This document shows positions 1 through 5,946 of a DNA stretch of 8,481 bases, piece by piece. Numbering within the stretch: position 1 is the first letter of the stretch; each line of letters opens with the position of its first letter. The stretch lies in contig JAAZEK010000240.1 in assembly GCA_012512335.1 (NCBI GenBank), forward strand, positions 1 through 8,481, read 5' to 3'. A program made the position numbers and the translations under genes. The notes below the pieces were generated by a model. That model was not told where the DNA came from and did not search any database. It was given only the letters and a program-made list of their open reading frames with translations. This DNA is from Clostridiales bacterium (GTDB lineage: Bacteria > Bacillota > Clostridia > Caldicoprobacterales > DTU083).

Positions 1-12
1 ATATGTATTAAG

Positions 13-18
13 TATAAT
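13..18 (+). promoter_or_regulatory. Putative -10 box upstream of the AraC-family gene
   Basis: A perfect TATAAT hexamer lies 70 nt upstream of the preferred ATG of the AraC-family gene. Its -35 partner would fall outside the left edge, so the promoter cannot be confirmed. If it is used, transcription would start near position 25. That would exclude the TTG at 20 as a start codon and leave a leader of about 64 nt. Confidence 0.4.
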
Positions 19-22
19 ATTG

Positions 23-33
23 TTAACGGTTAA
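23..33. promoter_or_regulatory. Short inverted repeat TTAAC-G-GTTAA, possible operator
   Basis: Perfect 5-bp arms (TTAAC and GTTAA) are separated by one base and sit just downstream of the TATAAT box, over the predicted transcription start. Such placement would suit a repressor or autoregulatory site. The element is short and AT-rich, so chance occurrence is quite possible. Confidence 0.2.
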
Positions 34-88
34 AACAACAGTTGAATCAAACCTTTTTTCGTATAAAACGCATATTAGGAGTGTGTAT

Positions 89-889
89 ATGTTAATGCCA
101 GGGTCATCTAATGATAGAATTAACGATATAGCATTTAGCTTAAAAGATATAATGGTATATAGCAACAAACCAGGACATAGCATAAAGATTGATTTGAATG
201 AGCATTTTAGAATTGTTTATATTTCTAGAGGGAGCGCAGAGTTCGTATTTTCTGACAGGAGCATTCAATCTCGTGCAGGAGATATATTGTATATTCCAAG
301 TGAAACCCAGTATACTTCCAAATGGGACACAGAAAACCCTTCTACATTTTTTATGTTGGACCTCAAACTGTTGGATCATAAGGACACAGGACTAAATTTC
401 GGAGTAAAACCTAGAATTCTATTTCATGACGATATACATTTTTATGATGAATTTATTGAGGATATCGAGCACTTAACATATGATATTCCCTATGGTTGGC
501 TAAATCGTATGTCTTTAGCCCTAAAGCTGCTTTATTATATTTCAGCTGACTCATCTAATGAAAAATATAGCAAAAGCTATTGGAAAATAAGAAATGGAAT
601 AAGATATATAGAAGAGAAGTTCTCGTCCGATTTCCTTGTATCCGATATTGCTGAGCTTTGTTTAATGAGCGAGGGGAATTTCCGAAGACTTTTTAATAGT
701 GTAAAGGGAATGTCTCCTATTGCATATAGAAACAGGCTTCGTATACAAAAGTCCACAGAGCTGTTGAAAAGTGGTTTATACAATGTGTCAGAAGCAGGAG
801 AAGCCGTAGGAATTGACGATATTAAGCATTTTTCCAAACTGTTCAAGCAAATCACGGGAAGCAATCCCAGTCAAATTCTGAAGAAATAA
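89..889 (+). CDS. AraC-family transcriptional regulator
   Basis: This is a cytoplasmic DNA-binding regulator of 266 aa when started at the ATG at 89. That start has a good ribosome site (AGGAG at 77-81, 7 nt spacing). The in-frame TTG at 20 has none and overlaps the likely promoter. Residues about 39-78 form a cupin-like sensor fold (HFRIVYISRG, then RAGDILYIPS), typical of AraC proteins that bind small ligands. The C-terminal about 100 residues carry the two helix-turn-helix units: residues about 185-210 (SDIAELCLMSEGNFRRLF) and about 233-260 (GEAVGIDDIKHFSKLFKQ, ending GSNPS), matching the family's GY/F-x-D-x-x-YFS-x-x-FK-x-x-x-G-x-SP pattern. Length is close to the family norm. The gene ends 105 nt before the sigma factor gene and has no obvious partner here, so its ligand and targets are unknown. 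The effector could be a sugar, but nothing in the sequence shows this. Confidence 0.9.
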   Translation: MLMPGSSNDRINDIAFSLKDIMVYSNKPGHSIKIDLNEHFRIVYISRGSAEFVFSDRSIQSRAGDILYIPSETQYTSKWDTENPSTFFMLDLKLLDHKDTGLNFGVKPRILFHDDIHFYDEFIEDIEHLTYDIPYGWLNRMSLALKLLYYISADSSNEKYSKSYWKIRNGIRYIEEKFSSDFLVSDIAELCLMSEGNFRRLFNSVKGMSPIAYRNRLRIQKSTELLKSGLYNVSEAGEAVGIDDIKHFSKLFKQITGSNPSQILKK

Positions 890-932
890 TCCTGTATACA
901 TTTCCTAGTTCAAGGAAAAATATTTTAATAAA

Positions 933-967
933 GGAAACTTTTCTAAGACTTTTTAGGTAACTATAAT
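933..967 (+). promoter_or_regulatory. Candidate promoter region of the sigma/anti-sigma unit
   Basis: Two overlapping signals are present. TATAAT at 962-967 is a perfect SigA -10 box, but its -35 (TTTTCT, 939-944, 17 nt spacing) is poor. GGAAAC at 933-938 followed 17 nt later by GGTAAC resembles the ECF-type pattern TGAAAC-N16-CGTA, with one mismatch in each box and one extra spacer base. ECF sigma factors often transcribe their own gene, so the second reading would fit autoregulation. Neither is strong. Confidence 0.35.
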
Positions 968-978
968 AACAGGGCATC

Positions 979-988
979 AGGAGGTGAT
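979..988 (+). promoter_or_regulatory. Extended perfect Shine-Dalgarno for the sigma factor gene
   Basis: AGGAGGTGAT is complementary to ten consecutive bases of the usual bacterial 16S rRNA 3' end (AUCACCUCCU). It lies 6 nt before the ATG at 995 and fixes that start codon. Confidence 0.85.
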
Positions 989-994
989 GCATCC

Positions 995-1516
995 ATGGAC
1001 GAAATTCTGCTGCAGCGGATATTAAACAAAGACGAACAAGCCTTCGAAGACCTGTATAATCAGTACTCTGCTTATGCAAACCGGGTTGCTCTAGCGGTTA
1101 CTCGAAACAGCGCACTAGCATCCGATGCGGTACAGGAAACCTTTATTAGGGTTTATTACAATATGGATAAATTTAAGTCAGATAGCCCATTTGAGCCTTG
1201 GTTTTACCGAATTTTGGTTAATGAATGCAAGCGCATTTTATCTCGGAGGCCACCGGTATCCTACATAAGCGAATATCTTGAAAATGAGTTGGATATTTCT
1301 CATAAGGAAACACATGTCTTTGAGGAGTATGAGGATTTATATCAGGAGATAGAAAAACTAAGTGACAAGCTTAGAATTCCAATTGTTTTGAAATATTTAA
1401 AGGGATTTAAAGAAAAAGAAATAGCAGAGATATTAAACTTGAAGGTGAATACAGTAAAGTCCCGTTTATACAAGGGGAGACAGAAATTAAAAGATGCAAT
1501 GACAGACTTGAAGTAA
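995..1516 (+). CDS. ECF-type RNA polymerase sigma-70 factor
   Basis: A sigma factor of 173 aa that redirects RNA polymerase to a stress or envelope-type regulon. Residues about 16-85 are sigma region 2: the DAVQETFIRVYYNMDKF segment (44-60) is the core-binding and -10 recognition part, followed by PWFYRILVNECKRILSRR (68-85). A short acidic linker (about 92-113, EYLENELD and FEEYEDLY) leads to sigma region 4 (about 115-170), whose helix-turn-helix FKEKEIAEILNLKVNTVKSR (138-157) contacts the -35 element. No region 1 or 3 is present, and the length is normal for an ECF factor. The ATG is preceded by a 10-base Shine-Dalgarno match. The membrane-protein gene 13 nt downstream looks like its cognate anti-sigma factor, giving the usual sigma/anti-sigma pair. 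The particular ECF subgroup and stimulus cannot be assigned by eye. Confidence 0.95.
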   Translation: MDEILLQRILNKDEQAFEDLYNQYSAYANRVALAVTRNSALASDAVQETFIRVYYNMDKFKSDSPFEPWFYRILVNECKRILSRRPPVSYISEYLENELDISHKETHVFEEYEDLYQEIEKLSDKLRIPIVLKYLKGFKEKEIAEILNLKVNTVKSRLYKGRQKLKDAMTDLK

Positions 1517-1529
1517 GGGAGGAACTCCA

Positions 1530-2279
1530 ATGGCACAGGAAAGTTTTGATGAAAAAATAACTGAAGCCTTGCATAGAGGCACAGATGAGGCTTCTGCCAT
1601 GCAGGAGAAAAATTGGAAGCTCATTCGTGAAAGAATTCGCGAAAAGAGGGGGATTAGTATGCCTAAAAGGACATTTCAATGGAAAAGGTCGCTTGGCATT
1701 AGTGCAGTAGCAGCTGTCATGGTTTTCATGCTAAGCACATTTACCCAGCCAGGTCAGGCTGCGTTGGAAAAGTTAAAGCAATATTTTGCACCTGAAAAAA
1801 TAGTTAAGTATGAGCTTGAAGGCGACAAGGAGAATATAGACAGTAGATTGCAGCAAGGTGCGCTGGGCTATGTGATGTATTATGATCAAGAACGATATAA
1901 GGTTGTTGAAGACGGACAGCTAGATCGCTATGTAATGAAGGAAACAGCAGAAGGAATACCTGAGGTTTACATGGAGATTTCTCAAGATTTAGATAATACA
2001 CCTGAAGAACTGGTTGCTAAACTAGAGGCAGAACTAAAGGCTGATTTCAGTAAGGTGGATGCACCTGAGGAAGTTACCGATCCTTTTGAAGCACTATACA
2101 TCCATGCAATCGATGGTGGTACCAAATGGAATGACCCTGTTGTTAATTACTATCTGGTGGACGATACCAATGGAGGCAGCTTTGTTATCAAGACAAAGTA
2201 TTTTTTGGAAGCCGCCGAAGGCCACGGTGCACGCTTCCACAGTATGCTGAAGGAATTTACCATATTACTTGATGAATAA
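1530..2279 (+). CDS. Single-pass membrane anti-sigma factor (probable)
   Basis: A 249-aa protein that probably holds the upstream ECF sigma factor inactive at the membrane. The N-terminal about 50 residues are charged and helical (FDEKITEALHRGTDE, then NWKLIRERIREKR), as expected for a cytoplasmic sigma-binding segment. One membrane helix follows at residues about 55-72 (LGISAVAAVMVFMLSTFT), with basic residues (KRTFQWKR) on its cytoplasmic side. The remaining about 177 residues would be extracytoplasmic and probably sense the signal. They contain no cysteine pair, and I do not recognise the fold with certainty; DUF4367-type or RseB/LolA-like sensor domains are possibilities. A ribosome site (GGGAGGA, 1517-1523) lies 6 nt before the ATG at 1530. 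The role rests on position next to the sigma gene and on topology, not on a conserved zinc anti-sigma motif: no HxxxCxxC is visible. Confidence 0.8.
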   Translation: MAQESFDEKITEALHRGTDEASAMQEKNWKLIRERIREKRGISMPKRTFQWKRSLGISAVAAVMVFMLSTFTQPGQAALEKLKQYFAPEKIVKYELEGDKENIDSRLQQGALGYVMYYDQERYKVVEDGQLDRYVMKETAEGIPEVYMEISQDLDNTPEELVAKLEAELKADFSKVDAPEEVTDPFEALYIHAIDGGTKWNDPVVNYYLVDDTNGGSFVIKTKYFLEAAEGHGARFHSMLKEFTILLDE

Positions 2280-2298
2280 ATAATCGGTATGCTATAAT
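2269..2298 (+). promoter_or_regulatory. SigA-type extended -10 promoter for the jet cluster
   Basis: TTGATG (2269-2274) and a perfect TATAAT (2293-2298) are separated by 18 nt. TG at 2290-2291 provides an extended -10 (TGcTATAAT). The -35 box lies inside the last codons of the anti-sigma gene. Transcription would start near 2305, about 29 nt before the preferred jetD ATG. It suggests that the jet genes can be transcribed independently of the sigma/anti-sigma unit. Confidence 0.6.
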
Positions 2299-2333
2299 GC
2301 GGATAGATAAACTTGTACACAGGATGTGGCTTC

Positions 2334-3407
2334 ATGGATACCCTATATAAAAAACTAGCGGATGCGATTCGTAGGCATCCCAAGAAAAGAATAGAGCTTG
2401 ACGAACTTTATGAAATGATGGAAAAATCCCTAGAGGGTGAGTACATTAATATTGTATCCTGGAGTTTTGAAACGAAATTTCAGCAATTGGTCCATGAATT
2501 GATAGAAGGTGGTGTTTTAGAGCCACTTAAAACATTAAAGCCAAATCACCGGGGCTTGTACTTAAAATATAAGAAAGTTATTCCTTCTGAAAAAAATGAC
2601 AATATTAAATCGGAGATAATTGCATCCATAAGTCAGCCTATGGATGTTAGGTATTACCTTGCTAATCCTAAAGTTTATCTAGACGATAAAGAATATATTA
2701 GACAGCTCTCTTTATTCTTTGAAAATAACCCTAGTCCAAAATGGGTAACCGTAAATGAACGCTCATACGAGATATTTGGTGATGAAAAATTTTTAAGAGG
2801 TAGTGTTCGTACCAGAAGTCGGGGTGAGTCTATATTGCAAAGACTAGGTTTAACCTATGAGGATTTATACTGTAGATTAACATTAGAACCATTTTTCTGT
2901 TTTGCCAAAGATGGCCTATCTACAAAACCTCATTCTAAGATATACATTATTGAAAATAAGGATACATTTTGGTCTTTTAAGGGTACTGCATTCCAATTGG
3001 GTTCCAATCAGGAAATTGACATGGTGATTTATGGAGAAGGAAAAAAGATAATAAGTAGTTTTCAGTTTGTAAGTGAATATGGGCTTGATATAGATGATGA
3101 ATATTATTACTTTGGTGACTTGGATCCGGAAGGTATAAATATCTATGTTGAGCTAGATGAGCATTATAGGGATTATAATATTATTCCTTATATAGAAGGT
3201 TACAGGCAATTGATGCTGACAGCAAAGGAAAAGGAAATCAAAAAGGTTCCAAAGGACCAGGTTCTAAATAAAGACTCTTTACTTGAGTTTATAAAGTATT
3301 TTTCTCAAGAAGAAGGAAATGAGATAAGGGATATACTGCTTAATGGCGGTTATATACCACAAGAAGCCTTTTCGGCAGAAAAAATGAGGAAATTATTTTC
3401 AAGCTAG
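2334..3407 (+). CDS. jetD: Wadjet nuclease subunit JetD (Toprim domain)
   Basis: Probable DNA-cleaving subunit of a Wadjet system, 357 aa. In characterised systems JetD is recruited by the JetABC motor and cuts small circular DNA. The N-terminal half (about 1-190) is a mostly helical DNA/arm-binding region (for example VTVNERSYEIFGDEKFL, RSRGESILQRLGLTYEDLY). The C-terminal half carries a topoisomerase VI/Toprim-like core: a conserved Glu in IYIIENKDTF (E207) and an acidic DxD cluster in YFGDLDPEGINIY (D262, D264, then E266). These residues would bind the catalytic metal. I prefer the ATG at 2334, with AGGA 9 nt upstream, over the in-frame TTG at 2313, which lies only about 8 nt from the predicted transcription start. 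Unlike classical type I operons, where jetD is last, here it comes first, 105 nt before jetA. The Toprim signature is clear; the JetD assignment also rests on the neighbours. Confidence 0.88.
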   Translation: MDTLYKKLADAIRRHPKKRIELDELYEMMEKSLEGEYINIVSWSFETKFQQLVHELIEGGVLEPLKTLKPNHRGLYLKYKKVIPSEKNDNIKSEIIASISQPMDVRYYLANPKVYLDDKEYIRQLSLFFENNPSPKWVTVNERSYEIFGDEKFLRGSVRTRSRGESILQRLGLTYEDLYCRLTLEPFFCFAKDGLSTKPHSKIYIIENKDTFWSFKGTAFQLGSNQEIDMVIYGEGKKIISSFQFVSEYGLDIDDEYYYFGDLDPEGINIYVELDEHYRDYNIIPYIEGYRQLMLTAKEKEIKKVPKDQVLNKDSLLEFIKYFSQEEGNEIRDILLNGGYIPQEAFSAEKMRKLFSS

Positions 3408-3451
3408 AAACACCTTCCAAACTCACTTTGCTTGGACAGTGGAGTGTGAAC

Positions 3452-3463
3452 ATTAAGCTTAAT
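3452..3463. repeat. Perfect 12-bp palindrome between jetD and jetA
   Basis: ATTAAGCTTAAT is self-complementary over all 12 bases and sits in the 105-nt jetD-jetA gap, 49 nt before the jetA ATG. It has no loop, so it is not a terminator hairpin; a protein-binding operator is possible. A weaker inverted repeat (TCCAA 3416-3420, TTGGA 3432-3436) lies just upstream. Functional status is unknown. Confidence 0.35.
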
Positions 3464-3512
3464 TCGACTTATTGCGGTGAAATCAATACTAAAAAAACAG
3501 GATGGAAGATAA

Positions 3513-5213
3513 ATGGACAAGCTAAACCAGGAACTTCCCTTAACACAGGGACTAGACAGCTATATAGAAGAGTCTTTTGCTGACTATGAAGATGTGAATG
3601 AAAATATCATCCGAAACTTCGAAGCGGAATTAGATGAGCGGATGGAACAAATGAAGGTGTTTTCCCCCTATATGGAAATATTAAGACGAAACCGCAATAA
3701 GGAGGGGGAGGCCTTTCCCATTCCAGAATTATGCATGGCTGTTCTAACTTTCCTTTTATACGAGGGTAGGCTAAAATTCAAGGGGCTACTTTTAAGAGAA
3801 ATTCAGGAGTTTATAATAAATGCTGTATTAGAATTAACGTCTAAACCTCTGTCTCAAGAAGATGGGCTATCCCTTACCAGTGAAGTATTAGATGAACTTC
3901 AAAATAATGGTGCTAACTTTATTGTTAGATATTATAGTTTTGAACAAAACAGCCATAGGGAAAAGCATGTTAAATTAATTGAAATGAAGCTTTCCGATGA
4001 GGACGGGAAGCTATACTACTATATCACCAAAGAAGGTCTAGACTTCTACATGAAAACTAAAGAGTTTCCTGAGGAAAGTCAGATAACTGTTAATCTATTA
4101 TTGTTTAAAATGCAGTTGGAGAAGGGGGCCTTCCAGTATGCTTATGATACTATTAGGCGGCTCAATATGGAAGTACAGCGTAAATTAGAACGGAAAGAAT
4201 ATATATTAGGCCTACTTATGGCTGGTGGCAAAGAAGGCTCTATAGCCTATCGGGAATATCACCAAGGTACTATGCTTCAATTTCAGGAGGAAAGTGAGTT
4301 ATTTCAGCAGTCAAGAAGTATGTTGGAGAATACATTTGAAGATTTTAATAATAAGCTAGCTCGCAATACTATTACTGATAAGGAAAAACGGGCTTTTCAA
4401 ATGATCAAGCGAATTGAAAAGGAAATGAGAAAAGCTGTAGGCAGTCATGAAACTCTTTTAAAGGAAGCCACCAATCTTGTGAAAGATTATGACGACATTC
4501 TAGAAATGAGAAGACGCACAGCCTTTACAGAGAAGTTTAACTTCAGTGGTGAGTTTGAAAAACTCGTAGATAGGGATCTTCCTCCCCAAAACATGAAATA
4601 TCTATGGGAACCTTTAAATAAACCTTTCGTCCGAAAGGGTTTTAATCCCATGAAAATATTCCTTCCTCAAAGAATTACCAAAGAAGATGATGTAGAGGAT
4701 AGTAGCTTTGAAGAAGAGGTAGAAAAAGCTCCAGTTGAAACCAAGGATCAAATCGTTCAGGCAAGGGTATCTCAAAACTTCCTAATCTATGCTACCAGCT
4801 TATTAAGCAGTTTATTTTCTGAAAGATCATCTGAAGGTTCAATTGAAGCGGGACAAGGCAATGAACTGGATCTTAGGGCTTGGTGCGACATTCTATCCCG
4901 TGAGTATGGAAGTGAATCTATTGGAAACGGAGATTTTGTTTCCTTCTTAATTGTGCTTAACCGAGGCAAGGAAACAGGTTCTAAAATAAAGAGTTATGTT
5001 TTAAGCGGTGAAATGAGCACGTCCATGGCCGGTATAACAGAAGAGGAAGAACTTAGATCCATGGAGGATGTTTTATATATTGCAGCAAAAAGAAGTGGTA
5101 TTTCATTAGAAGGTTTGCAGCTGGAAGTAGAATCTCTGGAGGATAATGATATTGATATAGGTTGGGGGATAAAAGTAACTAATATGAAGTTTCGAGGAGG
5201 TAGGCTGGAATGA
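3513..5213 (+). CDS. jetA: Wadjet kleisin-like subunit JetA (DUF5716 type)
   Basis: A 566-aa protein recognised as the JetA/DUF5716-like subunit of non-type-I Wadjet systems. JetA is the kleisin that bridges the two JetC heads and carries JetB. Residues about 60-200 look like a winged-helix region (PIPELCMAVLTFLLYEGRLK, then KLYYYITKEGLDFYMKT). Residues about 250-340 are long charged helices (QMIKRIEKEMRKAVGSHETL) able to contact an SMC neck. Residues about 390-415 form an acidic, probably disordered linker (KEDDVEDSSFEEEVEK) of the kind that threads through kleisins. The C-terminal about 150 residues make a compact domain that may be a second winged helix. The ATG at 3513 has AGGATGG 7 nt upstream. 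The stop overlaps the jetB start by 4 nt (ATGA), implying translational coupling. No catalytic motif is seen. Subunit identity is inferred from family resemblance and gene context. Confidence 0.82.
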   Translation: MDKLNQELPLTQGLDSYIEESFADYEDVNENIIRNFEAELDERMEQMKVFSPYMEILRRNRNKEGEAFPIPELCMAVLTFLLYEGRLKFKGLLLREIQEFIINAVLELTSKPLSQEDGLSLTSEVLDELQNNGANFIVRYYSFEQNSHREKHVKLIEMKLSDEDGKLYYYITKEGLDFYMKTKEFPEESQITVNLLLFKMQLEKGAFQYAYDTIRRLNMEVQRKLERKEYILGLLMAGGKEGSIAYREYHQGTMLQFQEESELFQQSRSMLENTFEDFNNKLARNTITDKEKRAFQMIKRIEKEMRKAVGSHETLLKEATNLVKDYDDILEMRRRTAFTEKFNFSGEFEKLVDRDLPPQNMKYLWEPLNKPFVRKGFNPMKIFLPQRITKEDDVEDSSFEEEVEKAPVETKDQIVQARVSQNFLIYATSLLSSLFSERSSEGSIEAGQGNELDLRAWCDILSREYGSESIGNGDFVSFLIVLNRGKETGSKIKSYVLSGEMSTSMAGITEEEELRSMEDVLYIAAKRSGISLEGLQLEVESLEDNDIDIGWGIKVTNMKFRGGRLE

Positions 5214-5944
5214 ATGCAGGTATTCGTGATATTTTAGACAGTTCATTTGATATATTTAATGCTCTTTTAGAAGGGCAGGACGTAGGACAGGTTAAAAACA
5301 GAGACTTATATGAACGGTATAGATATAACCCGGATATAGAGGAAATGGTACAATATATTGCAGGTAAAATGGGCATGGAGTTATATAACTATAACGAAAA
5401 GCTTTTCTTAAGCCCAGGCACAGGAAACCGTTTATTTGGCTATTCCAACGATGATTTAAAACGCAAAATTCCATATATAACTCGGAATGACGAGCTTTTT
5501 CTTGGATATTTCATAATTATGACTTTCATAACCATGTTTTACAAGGAATCGGGCATAGATACACCGATTAACTATATTAGATTCTCCAATTTGGTAGAGG
5601 AAGTAACCAATAGGTTTGAAGCTCTTATTAATATGGAGGATGTGGAAGCTGTTAGCCATGAATACCAATTTAATTTTGCAGATATATGCAAGGTGTGGAT
5701 GGTGCTACCCGATGCTAGAGAAGATGCACAGCTAGGGGTTCAGCAGCGCGGAAAGAACGATAAGATATCTTTTGTTCGTAATATATGCTATTTCCTACAG
5801 GAGGAAGACCTTGTTGTATTAGATAATGATAGAAACCTGGCTTTTCCCACTGATCGTTTCAAAGCAATAATTTACTTTTACTATGAAGACAGAGATAATA
5901 AAAACGATATATTAACCTTTGTTAATGAATTGGAGGAGAAGTAA
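5210..5944 (+). CDS. jetB: Wadjet KITE subunit JetB (DUF6063 type)
   Basis: A 244-aa protein matching the small subunit of Wadjet systems, equivalent to MukE/ScpB. It would bind the JetA kleisin as a dimer and help grip DNA. The sequence is consistent with tandem winged-helix units: an N-terminal one (about 10-90) with helices then a beta wing (MELYNYNEKLFLSPGTGNRL), a hydrophobic helix (LFLGYFIIMTFITMFY) that is more likely buried core than a membrane segment, and a C-terminal one (about 185-235, NICYFLQEEDLVVLDNDRNL followed by FPTDRFKAIIYFYY). Start codon choice is firm: GAGGAGG (5194-5200) lies 9 nt upstream and the ATG overlaps the jetA TGA. jetC begins 2 nt after its stop. No enzymatic motif is present. 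I place it in the DUF6063 family from overall resemblance and position, with less certainty than for jetC or jetD. Confidence 0.78.
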   Translation: MNAGIRDILDSSFDIFNALLEGQDVGQVKNRDLYERYRYNPDIEEMVQYIAGKMGMELYNYNEKLFLSPGTGNRLFGYSNDDLKRKIPYITRNDELFLGYFIIMTFITMFYKESGIDTPINYIRFSNLVEEVTNRFEALINMEDVEAVSHEYQFNFADICKVWMVLPDAREDAQLGVQQRGKNDKISFVRNICYFLQEEDLVVLDNDRNLAFPTDRFKAIIYFYYEDRDNKNDILTFVNELEEK

Positions 5945-5946
5945 GA

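Noticed and set aside
901..918. Possible terminator after the AraC gene: TTTCCT-AGTTCA-AGGAAA
   Set aside because: The stem is only 6 bp and AT-rich, and no run of T follows on the + strand, so it does not qualify as a rho-independent terminator.
917..926. Palindrome AAAATATTTT
   Set aside because: Low-complexity A/T sequence in an AT-rich intergenic region; easily expected by chance.
1407..1679. Minus-strand open frame of 90 codons across the sigma/anti-sigma junction
   Set aside because: It is antisense to two well-supported genes, has no ribosome site, and its product is low-complexity Ser/Leu/Phe typical of a shadow frame.
2313..2333. TTG start giving a JetD longer by 7 residues
   Set aside because: It lacks a good ribosome site and lies only about 8 nt after the predicted transcription start; the ATG at 2334 has AGGA at suitable spacing.
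3432..3491. Possible separate SigA promoter for jetA (TTGGAC or TTCGAC as -35, AATACT as -10)
   Set aside because: No pairing gives both good boxes and 16-18 nt spacing; the best -10 matches only 4 of 6 bases.
5501..5548. Membrane helix in JetB (LFLGYFIIMTFITMFY)
   Set aside because: It is short and aromatic-rich inside a predicted soluble winged-helix protein of an SMC complex, so it is more likely buried core than a membrane segment.
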